DNA from: Candidatus Delongbacteria bacterium
GTDB lineage: Bacteria > Delongbacteria > UBA4055
Length of the DNA stretch: 5,938 nt
Direction: 5' to 3'
NCBI GenBank assembly: GCA_027858795.1
Contig: JAQICF010000245.1
Span: forward strand, 1 to 5,938
Notes under the pieces: generated by a model
What the model was told of the DNA's origin: nothing
Seen by the model: the letters and a program-made list of their open reading frames with translations, nothing else
Databases searched by the model: none
Made by a program: the position numbers and the translations under genes
In this document: piece by piece, positions 1 to 5,614 of the stretch
How the letters are laid out: each line of letters begins with the position of its first letter
How positions within the stretch are numbered: the stretch's first letter is position 1

Positions 1-528
1 ATTCTATACGAGTATTTTAGAGATAAATTTCATGAGATAAGTGAATATGAAATTAAATTAGCAAATTATTCTGAGAGTTTATTTGATCATGTTTTAAATC
101 ATAAAGATAATCATCAACAAGGTAATTCATTTGTTAATGTTGGTGTAAGAAAAATTGATATTCAGAATACAATAAATAATTTAATGCTTTACGAATCACT
201 AGATGATTATACACTAACAATGATAAATGAAAAAATATGTTCAGTAAATGTAGAAAATAAGAAGAAGATTAATACTGATCGAAATCTTTTACATAAAAAT
301 TTTATTTCGTTTTCCTTAATATTTACTCCTAATTCTAATGAATTTTATTTGGACGTAAATCATCATCGAACCAAATTATCTAGTTTTTTATCACAGTTCA
401 CTAAAAAGGAAGATCAAATTTTAATAAATTTTTGCAAGTACTTAGGAGATAATAAAGAATTACTTTTAAACAGCAACTCTGATTATAAGATATTTAATTT
501 GTTTAAAATGTGTAAAGTCTTGCTGTAA
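1..528 (+). CDS. 3' end of an unrecognised gene, first member of the TIR/SIR2 operon (partial)
   Basis: The frame is open from the first base of the window to TAA at 526-528, giving 175 residues of C-terminal sequence; the start lies upstream. A shorter reading from the ATG at 184 is possible, but the open frame before it (FRDKFHEISEYEIKLANY and onward) has the same composition and no Shine-Dalgarno precedes that ATG, so I treat it as internal. The protein is rich in Asn, Lys, Leu and Asp, apparently soluble, with no membrane segment, signal peptide or catalytic motif that I recognise. It ends 31 nt before the TIR gene with no terminator between them, so it is probably cotranscribed with it. 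That makes it a candidate sensor or partner of the TIR/SIR2 pair, by position only. The function is unknown. Confidence 0.75.
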   Translation: MLYEYFRDKFHEISEYEIKLANYSESLFDHVLNHKDNHQQGNSFVNVGVRKIDIQNTINNLMLYESLDDYTLTMINEKICSVNVENKKKINTDRNLLHKNFISFSLIFTPNSNEFYLDVNHHRTKLSSFLSQFTKKEDQILINFCKYLGDNKELLLNSNSDYKIFNLFKMCKVLL

Positions 529-559
529 ACAATATTAAAATAATCGAAGGAGTCTATAA

Positions 560-1372
560 ATGACAGAAAGAGAAAAATATTTACATGAATTAAAAGAATT
601 TAGAAACTTACTAGAAACTTGGGACAAAACTGAACAAACTGATGACGAAATTAGATCAGAGATAAATAAACGTATAAAAAAAGTACAAAATCTTGCTATC
701 ATAGCTGGTACAATGAAATATTTTTCATATTCACCACCAGCGATAACAGGTGGTTATACGATACCAAAAGGAGATCCATTTGTTTGTATATTCACACCAC
801 CACCAGAGATTTCTGTTATTCCAATTATTTTTGATATAATAGATGAAACTATCGGAGTAATAGAATCAGATGAGAATTTTACTTTAGAAAAAAACAATAC
901 TGAAATAAAAAAAGTCAGAGATAGAATAATGAGTAATCAAATATTTATAGTACATGGAAGAGATAATGAATTAAAAGAAACAACTGCTCGTTTCTTAGAA
1001 AAACTATCACTTGAACCTAAAATACTGCACGAACAAACAAGTAAAGGAAGAACCGTGATAGAAAAATTTGAAGAGCATTCTGATGTAGCTTTTGCTGTAG
1101 TCTTAATGACACCAGATGATATAGGAGCTTTATCAGGCGAAGAAAATAAACTACAAAAACGAGCAAGACAAAATGTGATTTTCGAATTAGGTTATTTTAT
1201 AGGTAAATTAGGAAGAGAAAGAGTGATTGCCTTATTGAAAGATGATATAGAATTTCCGACAGATTATGGATCTGTTCTGTATATTAAGGTAGATACTTCT
1301 GATGGTTGGAAATTTCAATTAGCTAAAGAATTAAAAGCAGGTGGATTAGAAATAGATATGAATAAGATATAA
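560..1372 (+). CDS. TIR-domain protein of the Cap12/PycTIR (PF10137-like) family, predicted NAD-cleaving or NAD-signalling enzyme
   Basis: This is a 270-aa protein. Residues about 127-266 match the TIR-like domain long annotated as a predicted nucleotide-binding protein and now known from CBASS and Pycsar effectors. It opens with IFIVHGRDNELK (128-139), continues with HEQTSKGRTVIEKFEE (157-172) and LMTPDDIGA, then RARQNVIFELGYFIGKLGRER (201-221), and ends in FPTDYGSVLYI and ELKAGGLEID. The catalytic Glu is likely in the TVIEKFEE segment (E168 or E171), by analogy. Residues 1-115 form a separate N-terminal part: a charged helical stretch (1-50), a Gly/Pro-rich turn region with SPPAITGG and FTPPPE (58-84), then a hydrophobic helix. 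I recognise no cyclic-nucleotide-binding fold or STING there. The family degrades NAD+ or makes NAD-derived signals in antiphage abortive infection. The start is fixed by AAGGAG at 547-552, 7 nt before ATG. The SIR2-like gene follows after 9 nt, so the two are almost certainly cotranscribed. Confidence 0.94.
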   Translation: MTEREKYLHELKEFRNLLETWDKTEQTDDEIRSEINKRIKKVQNLAIIAGTMKYFSYSPPAITGGYTIPKGDPFVCIFTPPPEISVIPIIFDIIDETIGVIESDENFTLEKNNTEIKKVRDRIMSNQIFIVHGRDNELKETTARFLEKLSLEPKILHEQTSKGRTVIEKFEEHSDVAFAVVLMTPDDIGALSGEENKLQKRARQNVIFELGYFIGKLGRERVIALLKDDIEFPTDYGSVLYIKVDTSDGWKFQLAKELKAGGLEIDMNKI

Positions 1373-1381
1373 GGTGAATAA

Positions 1382-2413
1382 ATGAATAAAATTACGTATA
1401 TCTTTGGTGCAGGCGCTAGTGTTGGTGCTCTCCCGATAGTAAAAGATATCCCTAGTAGGATTTCTCAGCTGATAACAAAGCTAGGCAGTTCAAGATTACA
1501 ACTTCCAAACACACCCTATTCTTTTAAAGATTTACCACCTGACAAAACATATTTAGATTACCAGAATGAATTAATCGACTCACTTTCTTGGTTGAAAGAA
1601 AATTGTGAATTGCACTACAGTGTTGATACTTTCGCAAAAAAACTTAAGATAAAAGACCAAAATGATGATCTAAAAAAACTAAAAATCGCTTTATCTGTAT
1701 TTTTTGTGTTAGAACAACTAATAAATAAACCAGATAGCAGGTATGATAGTTTTTTAGCATCCATAATAGAAAGGTTGCATGTGTTTCCAGATCATGTAAA
1801 AGTGCTTTCTTGGAATTACGATTATCAATTTGAGCTTACATATAGTACTTATACTGATAATCCACATATTTATAAGAATCAAGTAAATTTAGGCGTGTTT
1901 TCAAAGAATTGGGCAAATGATTTCTTTGATCATACAGGCTTTACTCTTTTTAAATTAAATGGAACAACTGGATTTAAATATTGGAAGGTGGATAGCTCAT
2001 ATAATTTTATTGAATTTTATAATGGAACTTTAGATAAAGATATTCTAAAAGAAGTTGTACAAAATTATGCAAAAGTGATGTACAGTAATGTTCTAATACC
2101 TTCATTATCGTTTGCATGGGAGAGAGATCTATCTGAAGAAAAAGTTTTTGAAAGAGCAATAAAAAGTACTGAAGATACAAGAGTGTTAGTGGTTGTTGGT
2201 TATTCATTTCCATTTTTTAATCGTGATGTTGACAGACAAATACTGGATAATATGAATAAACTTAAAAAAGTGTATGTGCAAGATCCTTATCATGCTGAAG
2301 ATATTATTGAGAGAATAAAAGCTGCGTTAGGAGATGAGCGAATAGAGCATAATAAAATTGTTTTTGAACCAATAAATGATAAAGAGCAGTTTTATTTACC
2401 TCATGAGTTATAA
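1382..2413 (+). CDS. SIR2-like NAD-binding protein (SIR2_2-type), predicted defence effector
   Basis: This is a 343-aa protein with SIR2-type landmarks in order: an N-terminal Rossmann strand and loop IFGAGASVGALP (7-18), a helical insert (about 50-135), VLSWNYDYQFE (141-151) corresponding to the usual TTNYD box, LFKLNGTTG (189-197) where most relatives have LHG, and VVGYSFPFFNRDVD (271-284) in the last part of the fold. In bacterial immunity SIR2 proteins such as ThsA, DSR2 and the pAgo-associated SIR2 hydrolyse NAD+ on phage sensing. About 60 residues follow the final motif, too few for the SLOG sensor of ThsA. The usual catalytic His reads Asn at residue 193, so activity is not assured. 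Translation starts at ATG 1382 with AAGGTG (1371-1376) overlapping the TIR stop codon, which implies coupled expression. The family call is firm; the reaction is inferred. Confidence 0.88.
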   Translation: MNKITYIFGAGASVGALPIVKDIPSRISQLITKLGSSRLQLPNTPYSFKDLPPDKTYLDYQNELIDSLSWLKENCELHYSVDTFAKKLKIKDQNDDLKKLKIALSVFFVLEQLINKPDSRYDSFLASIIERLHVFPDHVKVLSWNYDYQFELTYSTYTDNPHIYKNQVNLGVFSKNWANDFFDHTGFTLFKLNGTTGFKYWKVDSSYNFIEFYNGTLDKDILKEVVQNYAKVMYSNVLIPSLSFAWERDLSEEKVFERAIKSTEDTRVLVVVGYSFPFFNRDVDRQILDNMNKLKKVYVQDPYHAEDIIERIKAALGDERIEHNKIVFEPINDKEQFYLPHEL

Positions 2414-2449
2414 GAAAGTAACTATTAAACTAAAAAAGAGAGGTTAAGA

Positions 2450-2899
2450 ATGGAAAATGAAAAAAAGGAAATGATAACTAAAGAATCACTTCATGAATTT
2501 ATTATGAATGATGAAAACATCAAGAAAATGGACAAGTATGTTATTTTGAAGAATAATAATGACAGAAATATAGTTGAGTTAAAAGAAATTAATGAAAAGC
2601 TAATAAACTTCCATTTGAAGAACTTACAACACTTAGAGATCTTTAAGATTGAGGATTTAAGTGAAATTTACATGAACAATCTCGATAGTATAACAATTAG
2701 AATAGAAAAACCTTATGGTCGCATAAGTGGTGTTGTAAGAGATGGATTATCATTATTTTATCTTTACCAAGTACTTGTCAGCAAATATACTGATAAAAAT
2801 GATATCTTAAATTATATTAGAGAGATGGGATTTGAATTTCCAGAGAATTGGAAATTCCTATTAAACTACTTCGAGAAATTAGCAAACGAATTGAAATAG
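2450..2899 (+). CDS. Unrecognised 149-aa protein, probable last gene of the TIR/SIR2 operon
   Basis: This is a 149-aa, Lys/Glu/Asn-rich soluble protein with no signal peptide or transmembrane helix. The first 70 residues look helical and charged. The second half has IRIEKPYGRISGVVRDGLSL (about 83-102), then a predicted helix with YLYQVLVSKYT, then a C-terminal helix with NWKFLLNYFEKLANEL. I recognise no domain or catalytic motif. The start is supported by AGAGAGG at 2437-2443, 6 nt before ATG. It lies 36 nt after the SIR2-like gene on the same strand, with no visible terminator and with similar base composition. A regulatory, immunity or sensing partner for the TIR/SIR2 pair is possible, on position alone. 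Confidence 0.78.
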   Translation: MENEKKEMITKESLHEFIMNDENIKKMDKYVILKNNNDRNIVELKEINEKLINFHLKNLQHLEIFKIEDLSEIYMNNLDSITIRIEKPYGRISGVVRDGLSLFYLYQVLVSKYTDKNDILNYIREMGFEFPENWKFLLNYFEKLANELK

Positions 2900-2970
2900 A
2901 TACATTACAACCATAAGCTTATTTAAAATAAGAAGTCAGTAATTACAGTTGGTAAGTAAGAGGTATGACT

Positions 2971-2977
2971 AAAAGGG
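2971..2977 (+). promoter_or_regulatory. Shine-Dalgarno that favours the start at 2983
   Basis: AAAAGGG lies 5 nt upstream of ATG 2983, good spacing. The in-frame ATG at 2965 has only AGAGG ending 1 nt before it, too close for efficient initiation. The shorter start is therefore preferred, although the longer form (79 aa) cannot be excluded. Confidence 0.6.
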
Positions 2978-2982
2978 TTAAC

Positions 2983-3204
2983 ATGATTTATCATGATGAT
3001 TTTACAGACAGAGAAATTACAGACGAATTATCGGATGCTGTAAAGAGATACGAAGAGATTGATCCGCAGCTTTTCTTTTATAATTTCATTAACGATACTC
3101 TCACGAACGAACAGGTCATTCAGAGGCTTGATGAAGCTATCGCTGATAAGGAATCTATCGAAAGAAATGATAAAACTTTCTGGAAAGCAGATTATTTGCA
3201 GTAA
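2983..3204 (+). CDS. Small acidic protein of unknown function (73 aa)
   Basis: A 73-aa product beginning MIYHDDFTDREITDEL and ending FWKADYLQ. It has about 19 acidic against 8 basic residues, with no membrane segment and mostly helical character, including ITDELSDAVKRYEEID and NEQVIQRLDEAIADKESIE. The start at 2983 is chosen for its well-spaced AAAAGGG; an in-frame ATG at 2965 would add six residues. It is followed 12 nt later by another small gene, so the two form a bicistron. Its codons look slightly richer in G and C than those of the operon before it. I recognise no family. An acidic small protein next to a basic one could be an antitoxin/toxin or adaptor pair, but nothing in the sequence proves it. 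Confidence 0.68.
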   Translation: MIYHDDFTDREITDELSDAVKRYEEIDPQLFFYNFINDTLTNEQVIQRLDEAIADKESIERNDKTFWKADYLQ

Positions 3205-3216
3205 GGGGGTAGAATT

Positions 3217-3405
3217 ATGACAAAATATGAGATGGATCGCTTGAAAACCAACATAAAATCTTTTTTTAAGGAATTTAAAAATTATAATATCAAGGAATTA
3301 AGTGATGAAAAAATTCAAGAATTCATTAATACCCATTATTTGGATATCGAAAATTTAAAATCAATTTACGCTACTGAATTTAAACGAAGTGATAAAAAAA
3401 GTTAG
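3217..3405 (+). CDS. Small lysine-rich protein of unknown function (62 aa)
   Basis: A 62-aa, Lys/Asn/Glu-rich and probably all-helical product. It begins MTKYEMDRLKTNIKSFFKEF, has a central NYNIKELSDEKIQEFINTHY segment, and ends in a basic tail KRSDKKS. A strong Shine-Dalgarno (AAGGGGG, 3203-3209) sits 7 nt before the ATG and touches the stop codon of the preceding acidic small gene, so the pair is probably translated from one message. I recognise no domain. The phrase IKELSDEKIQEFINTHYLDIENL suggests a compact helical fold, but that is a guess from composition. Confidence 0.7.
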   Translation: MTKYEMDRLKTNIKSFFKEFKNYNIKELSDEKIQEFINTHYLDIENLKSIYATEFKRSDKKS

Positions 3406-3466
3406 AAATTTAACAAACCAAACAAATTAGCAGACTGTATCAATTTTAAATTTGATAAAACAGAAC

Positions 3467-3470
3467 GAGG
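3467..3470 (+). promoter_or_regulatory. Shine-Dalgarno that sets the nuclease gene start at 3476
   Basis: GAGG lies 5 nt before ATG 3476. The frame also has an upstream TTG at 3452, but that codon sits in an AT-only context with no purine-rich element before it. The ATG is therefore the better start. Confidence 0.65.
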
Positions 3471-3475
3471 TCAAT

Positions 3476-4600
3476 ATGTACCAAATAAATAAAATCCAAA
3501 ACAAGATCACAAAGCTAAAAGAATGCACTTTCTCCGAATTAAAATTTAAAGAAAGAGAACACTTACAAGAATGGCTAGCTGACAATCCCGAATCACTCGG
3601 TGAAGAGTTGTTGATCATTCAGAAAGAATTCGATGGCTTTAGTGACACAAAAGAAAGACTGGATCTACTTGCATTAGACAAACAAGGGAATTTAGTAATA
3701 ATAGAGAACAAACTAGATGATAGTGGCAGGGATGTTACATGGCAGGTTATAAAATACGCATCTTATTGCTCAAGTCTTACTAAGGATAATATAAGCAACA
3801 TATATCAATCATATTTAAATAAACATTATGAAAATAAGTCAGCGGAAGAATTACTTGTAGAGTTTTTTGATGGTCAGGAATATGAAGAACTTACTTTGAA
3901 TCTAGGTGCTACTCAAAGGATAATAATGGTAGCTGGTAAATTTCGAAAGGAAGTAACTTCAACTGTATTATGGCTCATGAATTATAATATCAGAATGCAA
4001 TGTTTTAAAGTGACACCTTTTGCATTAGAAGAGAAATTATTCTTAAATATAGAACAAATATTACCGGTTAAAGATGCAGAAGAGTATTCGATCAGTATGG
4101 CTAATAAAGCTAAAGAAGAAATAAAAACTCAGGATGATTTAAAAAGCAGGTATAATATAAGGTTAGAATTCTGGAAAAAATATTTACAAGCCAGCAATAG
4201 TGTGAATGACTTATATGGTAATTCCTCACCAACCAAAGATAGGTGGTTAAGAAAAAGTATGGGTATGCACGGGTTGAGTTTAAACATTATTGTAACCGGA
4301 GAATATGCCCAGTCAGATATTGCTGTCAATAGAGGAGATAAAGAAGAAAATAAAAAATTCTTTGATTTCCTTTACAAAATGAAAGATAAGATCGAGTTAG
4401 CTTTCGGTGATGAACTGATATGGGACAGACAGGATGATAAAATAACTTGCAGAATTAAATCCGTACAAACAGGTGTAAATGTTTTCGATAAGGATGATTG
4501 GAGTAAAATGATAAAGTTTCTTGTTGATGCATCAGAAAGAATGTACAAAGCATTTAAAAATCCTGTCAAGAAGTTGAATGAGTGGGCGAAAAGTTATTAA
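3476..4600 (+). CDS. Predicted PD-(D/E)XK nuclease-like protein with C-terminal DUF4268-like region
   Basis: This is a 374-aa protein. Residues about 25-100 carry a PD-(D/E)XK core. E44 lies in the helix LGEELLII, D63 in ERLDLLALD, and E77/K79 in VIIENKLDD. Q90 and Y94 in WQVIKYASY form the QxxxY motif typical of RecB-like nucleases. All expected metal-binding and catalytic positions look intact. The C-terminal part (about 225-370) contains RLEFWKKYL, SLNIIVTG, AFGDELIWDRQDDKITCRI and a final helix ERMYKAFKNPVKKLNEWAK. This resembles the DUF4268 region often found behind such nuclease domains. The target (DNA from phage or plasmid) is inferred; many relatives are unassigned defence-island genes with no cognate methylase, and none is seen here. 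It lies 70 nt after the small gene pair. A partial, internally deleted copy of this gene occurs at 5613-5886. Confidence 0.92.
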   Translation: MYQINKIQNKITKLKECTFSELKFKEREHLQEWLADNPESLGEELLIIQKEFDGFSDTKERLDLLALDKQGNLVIIENKLDDSGRDVTWQVIKYASYCSSLTKDNISNIYQSYLNKHYENKSAEELLVEFFDGQEYEELTLNLGATQRIIMVAGKFRKEVTSTVLWLMNYNIRMQCFKVTPFALEEKLFLNIEQILPVKDAEEYSISMANKAKEEIKTQDDLKSRYNIRLEFWKKYLQASNSVNDLYGNSSPTKDRWLRKSMGMHGLSLNIIVTGEYAQSDIAVNRGDKEENKKFFDFLYKMKDKIELAFGDELIWDRQDDKITCRIKSVQTGVNVFDKDDWSKMIKFLVDASERMYKAFKNPVKKLNEWAKSY

Positions 4601-4610
4601 AAAACTTTTT

Positions 4611-4635
4611 AGGTATGAGGTATGAGGTATGAGGT
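4611..4635 (+). repeat. 7-bp tandem repeat (AGGTATG), three full units plus a partial fourth
   Basis: Units AGGTATG occur at 4611-4617, 4618-4624 and 4625-4631, followed by AGGT. The tract begins 11 nt after the stop codon of the nuclease gene. Two or three other heptamer tracts with different units occur in the window, always outside intact genes. Confidence 0.9.
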
Positions 4636-4667
4636 GCTCATGGATTCGCTGGGTTGTTTAGTTAATT

Positions 4668-4688
4668 GAGAATGGAGAATGGAGAATT
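4668..4688 (+). repeat. 7-bp tandem repeat (GAGAATG/T), three units
   Basis: Units lie at 4668-4674 (GAGAATG), 4675-4681 (GAGAATG) and 4682-4688 (GAGAATT). The tract is flanked by TTAATT (4662-4667) and overlaps AATTAA (4685-4690), giving it short inverted ends. Confidence 0.88.
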
Positions 4689-4721
4689 AAAGACAAAAGA
4701 TTTCCCCGATAATGGATATGA

Positions 4722-4736
4722 ACACCAAGAATGTAG
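4722..4736 (+). repeat. 15-nt direct repeat, upstream copy
   Basis: ACACCAAGAATGTAG is identical to 5542-5556. The two copies bracket the lipoprotein gene, and each leads into an inverted-repeat structure and a GGGCAG hexamer (4758-4763 here, 5558-5563 in the other copy). This looks like the conserved head of a dispersed intergenic repeat family. Confidence 0.8.
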
Positions 4737-4757
4737 GGAACGCAGGAATGCGTTCCC
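4736..4757 (+). repeat. Perfect 9-bp hairpin with GGAA (GNRA-type) loop
   Basis: Arms GGGAACGCA (4736-4744) and TGCGTTCCC (4749-4757) are perfectly complementary around the loop GGAA (4745-4748). It is GC-rich against an AT-rich background. No T-run follows, so it does not read as a Rho-independent terminator. It begins at the last base of the 15-nt direct repeat and is absent from the other copy of that repeat, so it looks like an inserted module. It lies 65 nt before the lipoprotein start, within the likely 5' leader. Confidence 0.85.
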
Positions 4758-4809
4758 GGGCAGGGCTTTCATTATTCGCCGGGCAAACGAAAAAAAAACA
4801 ATTAAAAAT

Positions 4810-4814
4810 AGAGG
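4810..4814 (+). promoter_or_regulatory. Shine-Dalgarno that sets the lipoprotein start at 4822
   Basis: AGAGG lies 7 nt before ATG 4822. The frame is open from further upstream (a TTG at 4666), but that extension runs through the heptamer repeat and the hairpin and would bury the signal peptide. The start therefore lies at 4822, or at the adjacent ATG 4825. Confidence 0.7.
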
Positions 4815-4821
4815 TAACAGA

Positions 4822-5529
4822 ATGATGAAAAAAGTAATGACTGGTCTGCTTAGTTTAGTGATGTTAGTAATAATAATTTCATGTAGTGATGATCCTGTAT
4901 CAAGTAAATTAACTAATCCCACAAATGGGAAAGTTGTAGACTCATTTGGAAATCCTATTCAAGATGCTAAGATCGTTGTGTCATATTACAGAGAAGTTTT
5001 TAATTCAACAGGTGTTATCAAAATTATCGATCCTGATGAAAAAGATAGTTTAGTAACTATAATTTTTAGTTTACGTAATGAAGGTCTAGTTGAATTAGTA
5101 ATTCGAAACTATTACACTAAAGAAAAAACTACAGATTTAATAAATGGCATTATGCAAGTTGGATATCATACTGTAACCTGGAGTCTTAAGAATAGTAATG
5201 GTAAATATGTTTTTAATGATGTGTATGATTATACTTTAACTGCGGATGGACAAAGTTGGACAAATAGCATGATGGTAACTTATGATTACAATGATGTACT
5301 TGAATCTGAAATTGAATACATTGTAAACACAAAGAGTGATGGTAGTTTCTATTTTAATGCTGCAGGATTAATTAAAGATTTCGTAAGTTCTTATTGGGAT
5401 GGAGTAAATAATCAAGTGCGATTTGCTGATTATGTTAAATTATGGGTTGTTAAAGATGGGTATGAAAATGTTTGTATTGACTCTTTTGATCTGATGGGTG
5501 AAAATGAAAGTTTAGAAATCGTTCTGTGA
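4822..5529 (+). CDS. Predicted surface or periplasmic lipoprotein with carboxypeptidase-regulatory-like and FlgD-like Ig segments
   Basis: This is a 235-aa protein with a lipoprotein signal peptide: MMKK, a hydrophobic core (about 5-19) and the lipobox-like IISC with Cys21, followed by SDD. The mature protein starts with GKVVDSFGNPIQDAKIVVSYY (36-56), the opening strands of a CarboxypepD_reg-like fold. Residues about 74-145 resemble a FlgD/sorting-type Ig unit: FSLRNEGLVELVIRNYY, then NGIMQVGYHTVTWSLKNSNG, then YVFNDVYDYTL, matching the usual pattern of a value pair, GYH.V.W and NG..V..GVY.Y. Residues about 168-220 give NTKSDGSFYF and YVKLWVVKDGYENVCID, the closing strands expected of the carboxypeptidase-regulatory domain. 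The Ig unit thus seems nested inside it. The role is probably structural or binding at the cell envelope. It sits alone in a repeat-rich zone, unrelated in function to the defence-type genes upstream. Confidence 0.88.
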   Translation: MMKKVMTGLLSLVMLVIIISCSDDPVSSKLTNPTNGKVVDSFGNPIQDAKIVVSYYREVFNSTGVIKIIDPDEKDSLVTIIFSLRNEGLVELVIRNYYTKEKTTDLINGIMQVGYHTVTWSLKNSNGKYVFNDVYDYTLTADGQSWTNSMMVTYDYNDVLESEIEYIVNTKSDGSFYFNAAGLIKDFVSSYWDGVNNQVRFADYVKLWVVKDGYENVCIDSFDLMGENESLEIVL

Positions 5530-5541
5530 TAATACACAAGG

Positions 5542-5556
5542 ACACCAAGAATGTAG
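5542..5556 (+). repeat. 15-nt direct repeat, downstream copy
   Basis: ACACCAAGAATGTAG is identical to 4722-4736 and starts 12 nt after the lipoprotein stop codon. It is followed directly by CGGGGCAG and then the three-way-junction sequence at 5562-5614. Confidence 0.8.
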
Positions 5557-5561
5557 CGGGG

Positions 5562-5614
5562 CAGACTCAACAAGGGGATCGGATCCCCTTGTCTGGCAAA
5601 AGCCAGTGAGTCTG
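5562..5614 (+). repeat. Sequence able to fold as a perfect three-way junction
   Basis: Outer arms CAGACTCA (5562-5569) and TGAGTCTG (5607-5614) pair over 8 bp. Inside are two hairpins. The first is the inverted repeat CAAGGGGATC/GATCCCCTTG (5571-5580/5582-5591, one base between). The second is CTGGC/GCCAG (5593-5597/5602-5606) with an AAAA loop. Only A5570 and T5592 are unpaired at the junction. Every stem is mismatch-free. No T-run follows, so it is not a typical terminator. It may be a folded DNA repeat (REP- or attC-like in style) or a structured RNA; which one cannot be decided here. Confidence 0.75.

Noticed and set aside
2007..2213. Open reading frame on the minus strand within the SIR2-like gene
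   Set aside because: It lies wholly inside a confidently assigned gene on the other strand, and its Leu/Gln-rich translation is typical of an AT-rich antisense shadow.
2918..2932. Inverted repeat CTTATTT/AAATAAG after the 149-aa gene
   Set aside because: It is all AT except at the ends, has almost no loop and no T-run, and can easily arise by chance in this composition.
3439..3456. ATCAA/TTGAT dyad upstream of the nuclease gene, considered as an operator or terminator
   Set aside because: Only five matched pairs in AT-rich DNA; not distinguishable from chance.
4372..4569. Minus-strand open reading frame that recurs in the pseudogene (5658-5903)
   Set aside because: The recurrence comes only from DNA identity between the duplicated plus-strand segments. 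The translation is antisense to a conserved domain and has no credible start signal.
4589..4609. Possible terminator after the nuclease gene (AAAAGTT ... AACTTTT)
   Set aside because: The 7-bp stem has one GC pair and overlaps the stop codon; it is too weak to call in AT-rich DNA.
4666..4821. TTG-initiated N-terminal extension of the lipoprotein
   Set aside because: It would run through repeat and hairpin DNA and push the signal peptide to an internal position. The ATG at 4822 has a proper Shine-Dalgarno.
4662..4922. Minus-strand open reading frame with a hydrophobic stretch
   Set aside because: It covers the heptamer repeat, the hairpin and the antisense of the lipoprotein signal peptide, which explains the hydrophobic residues.
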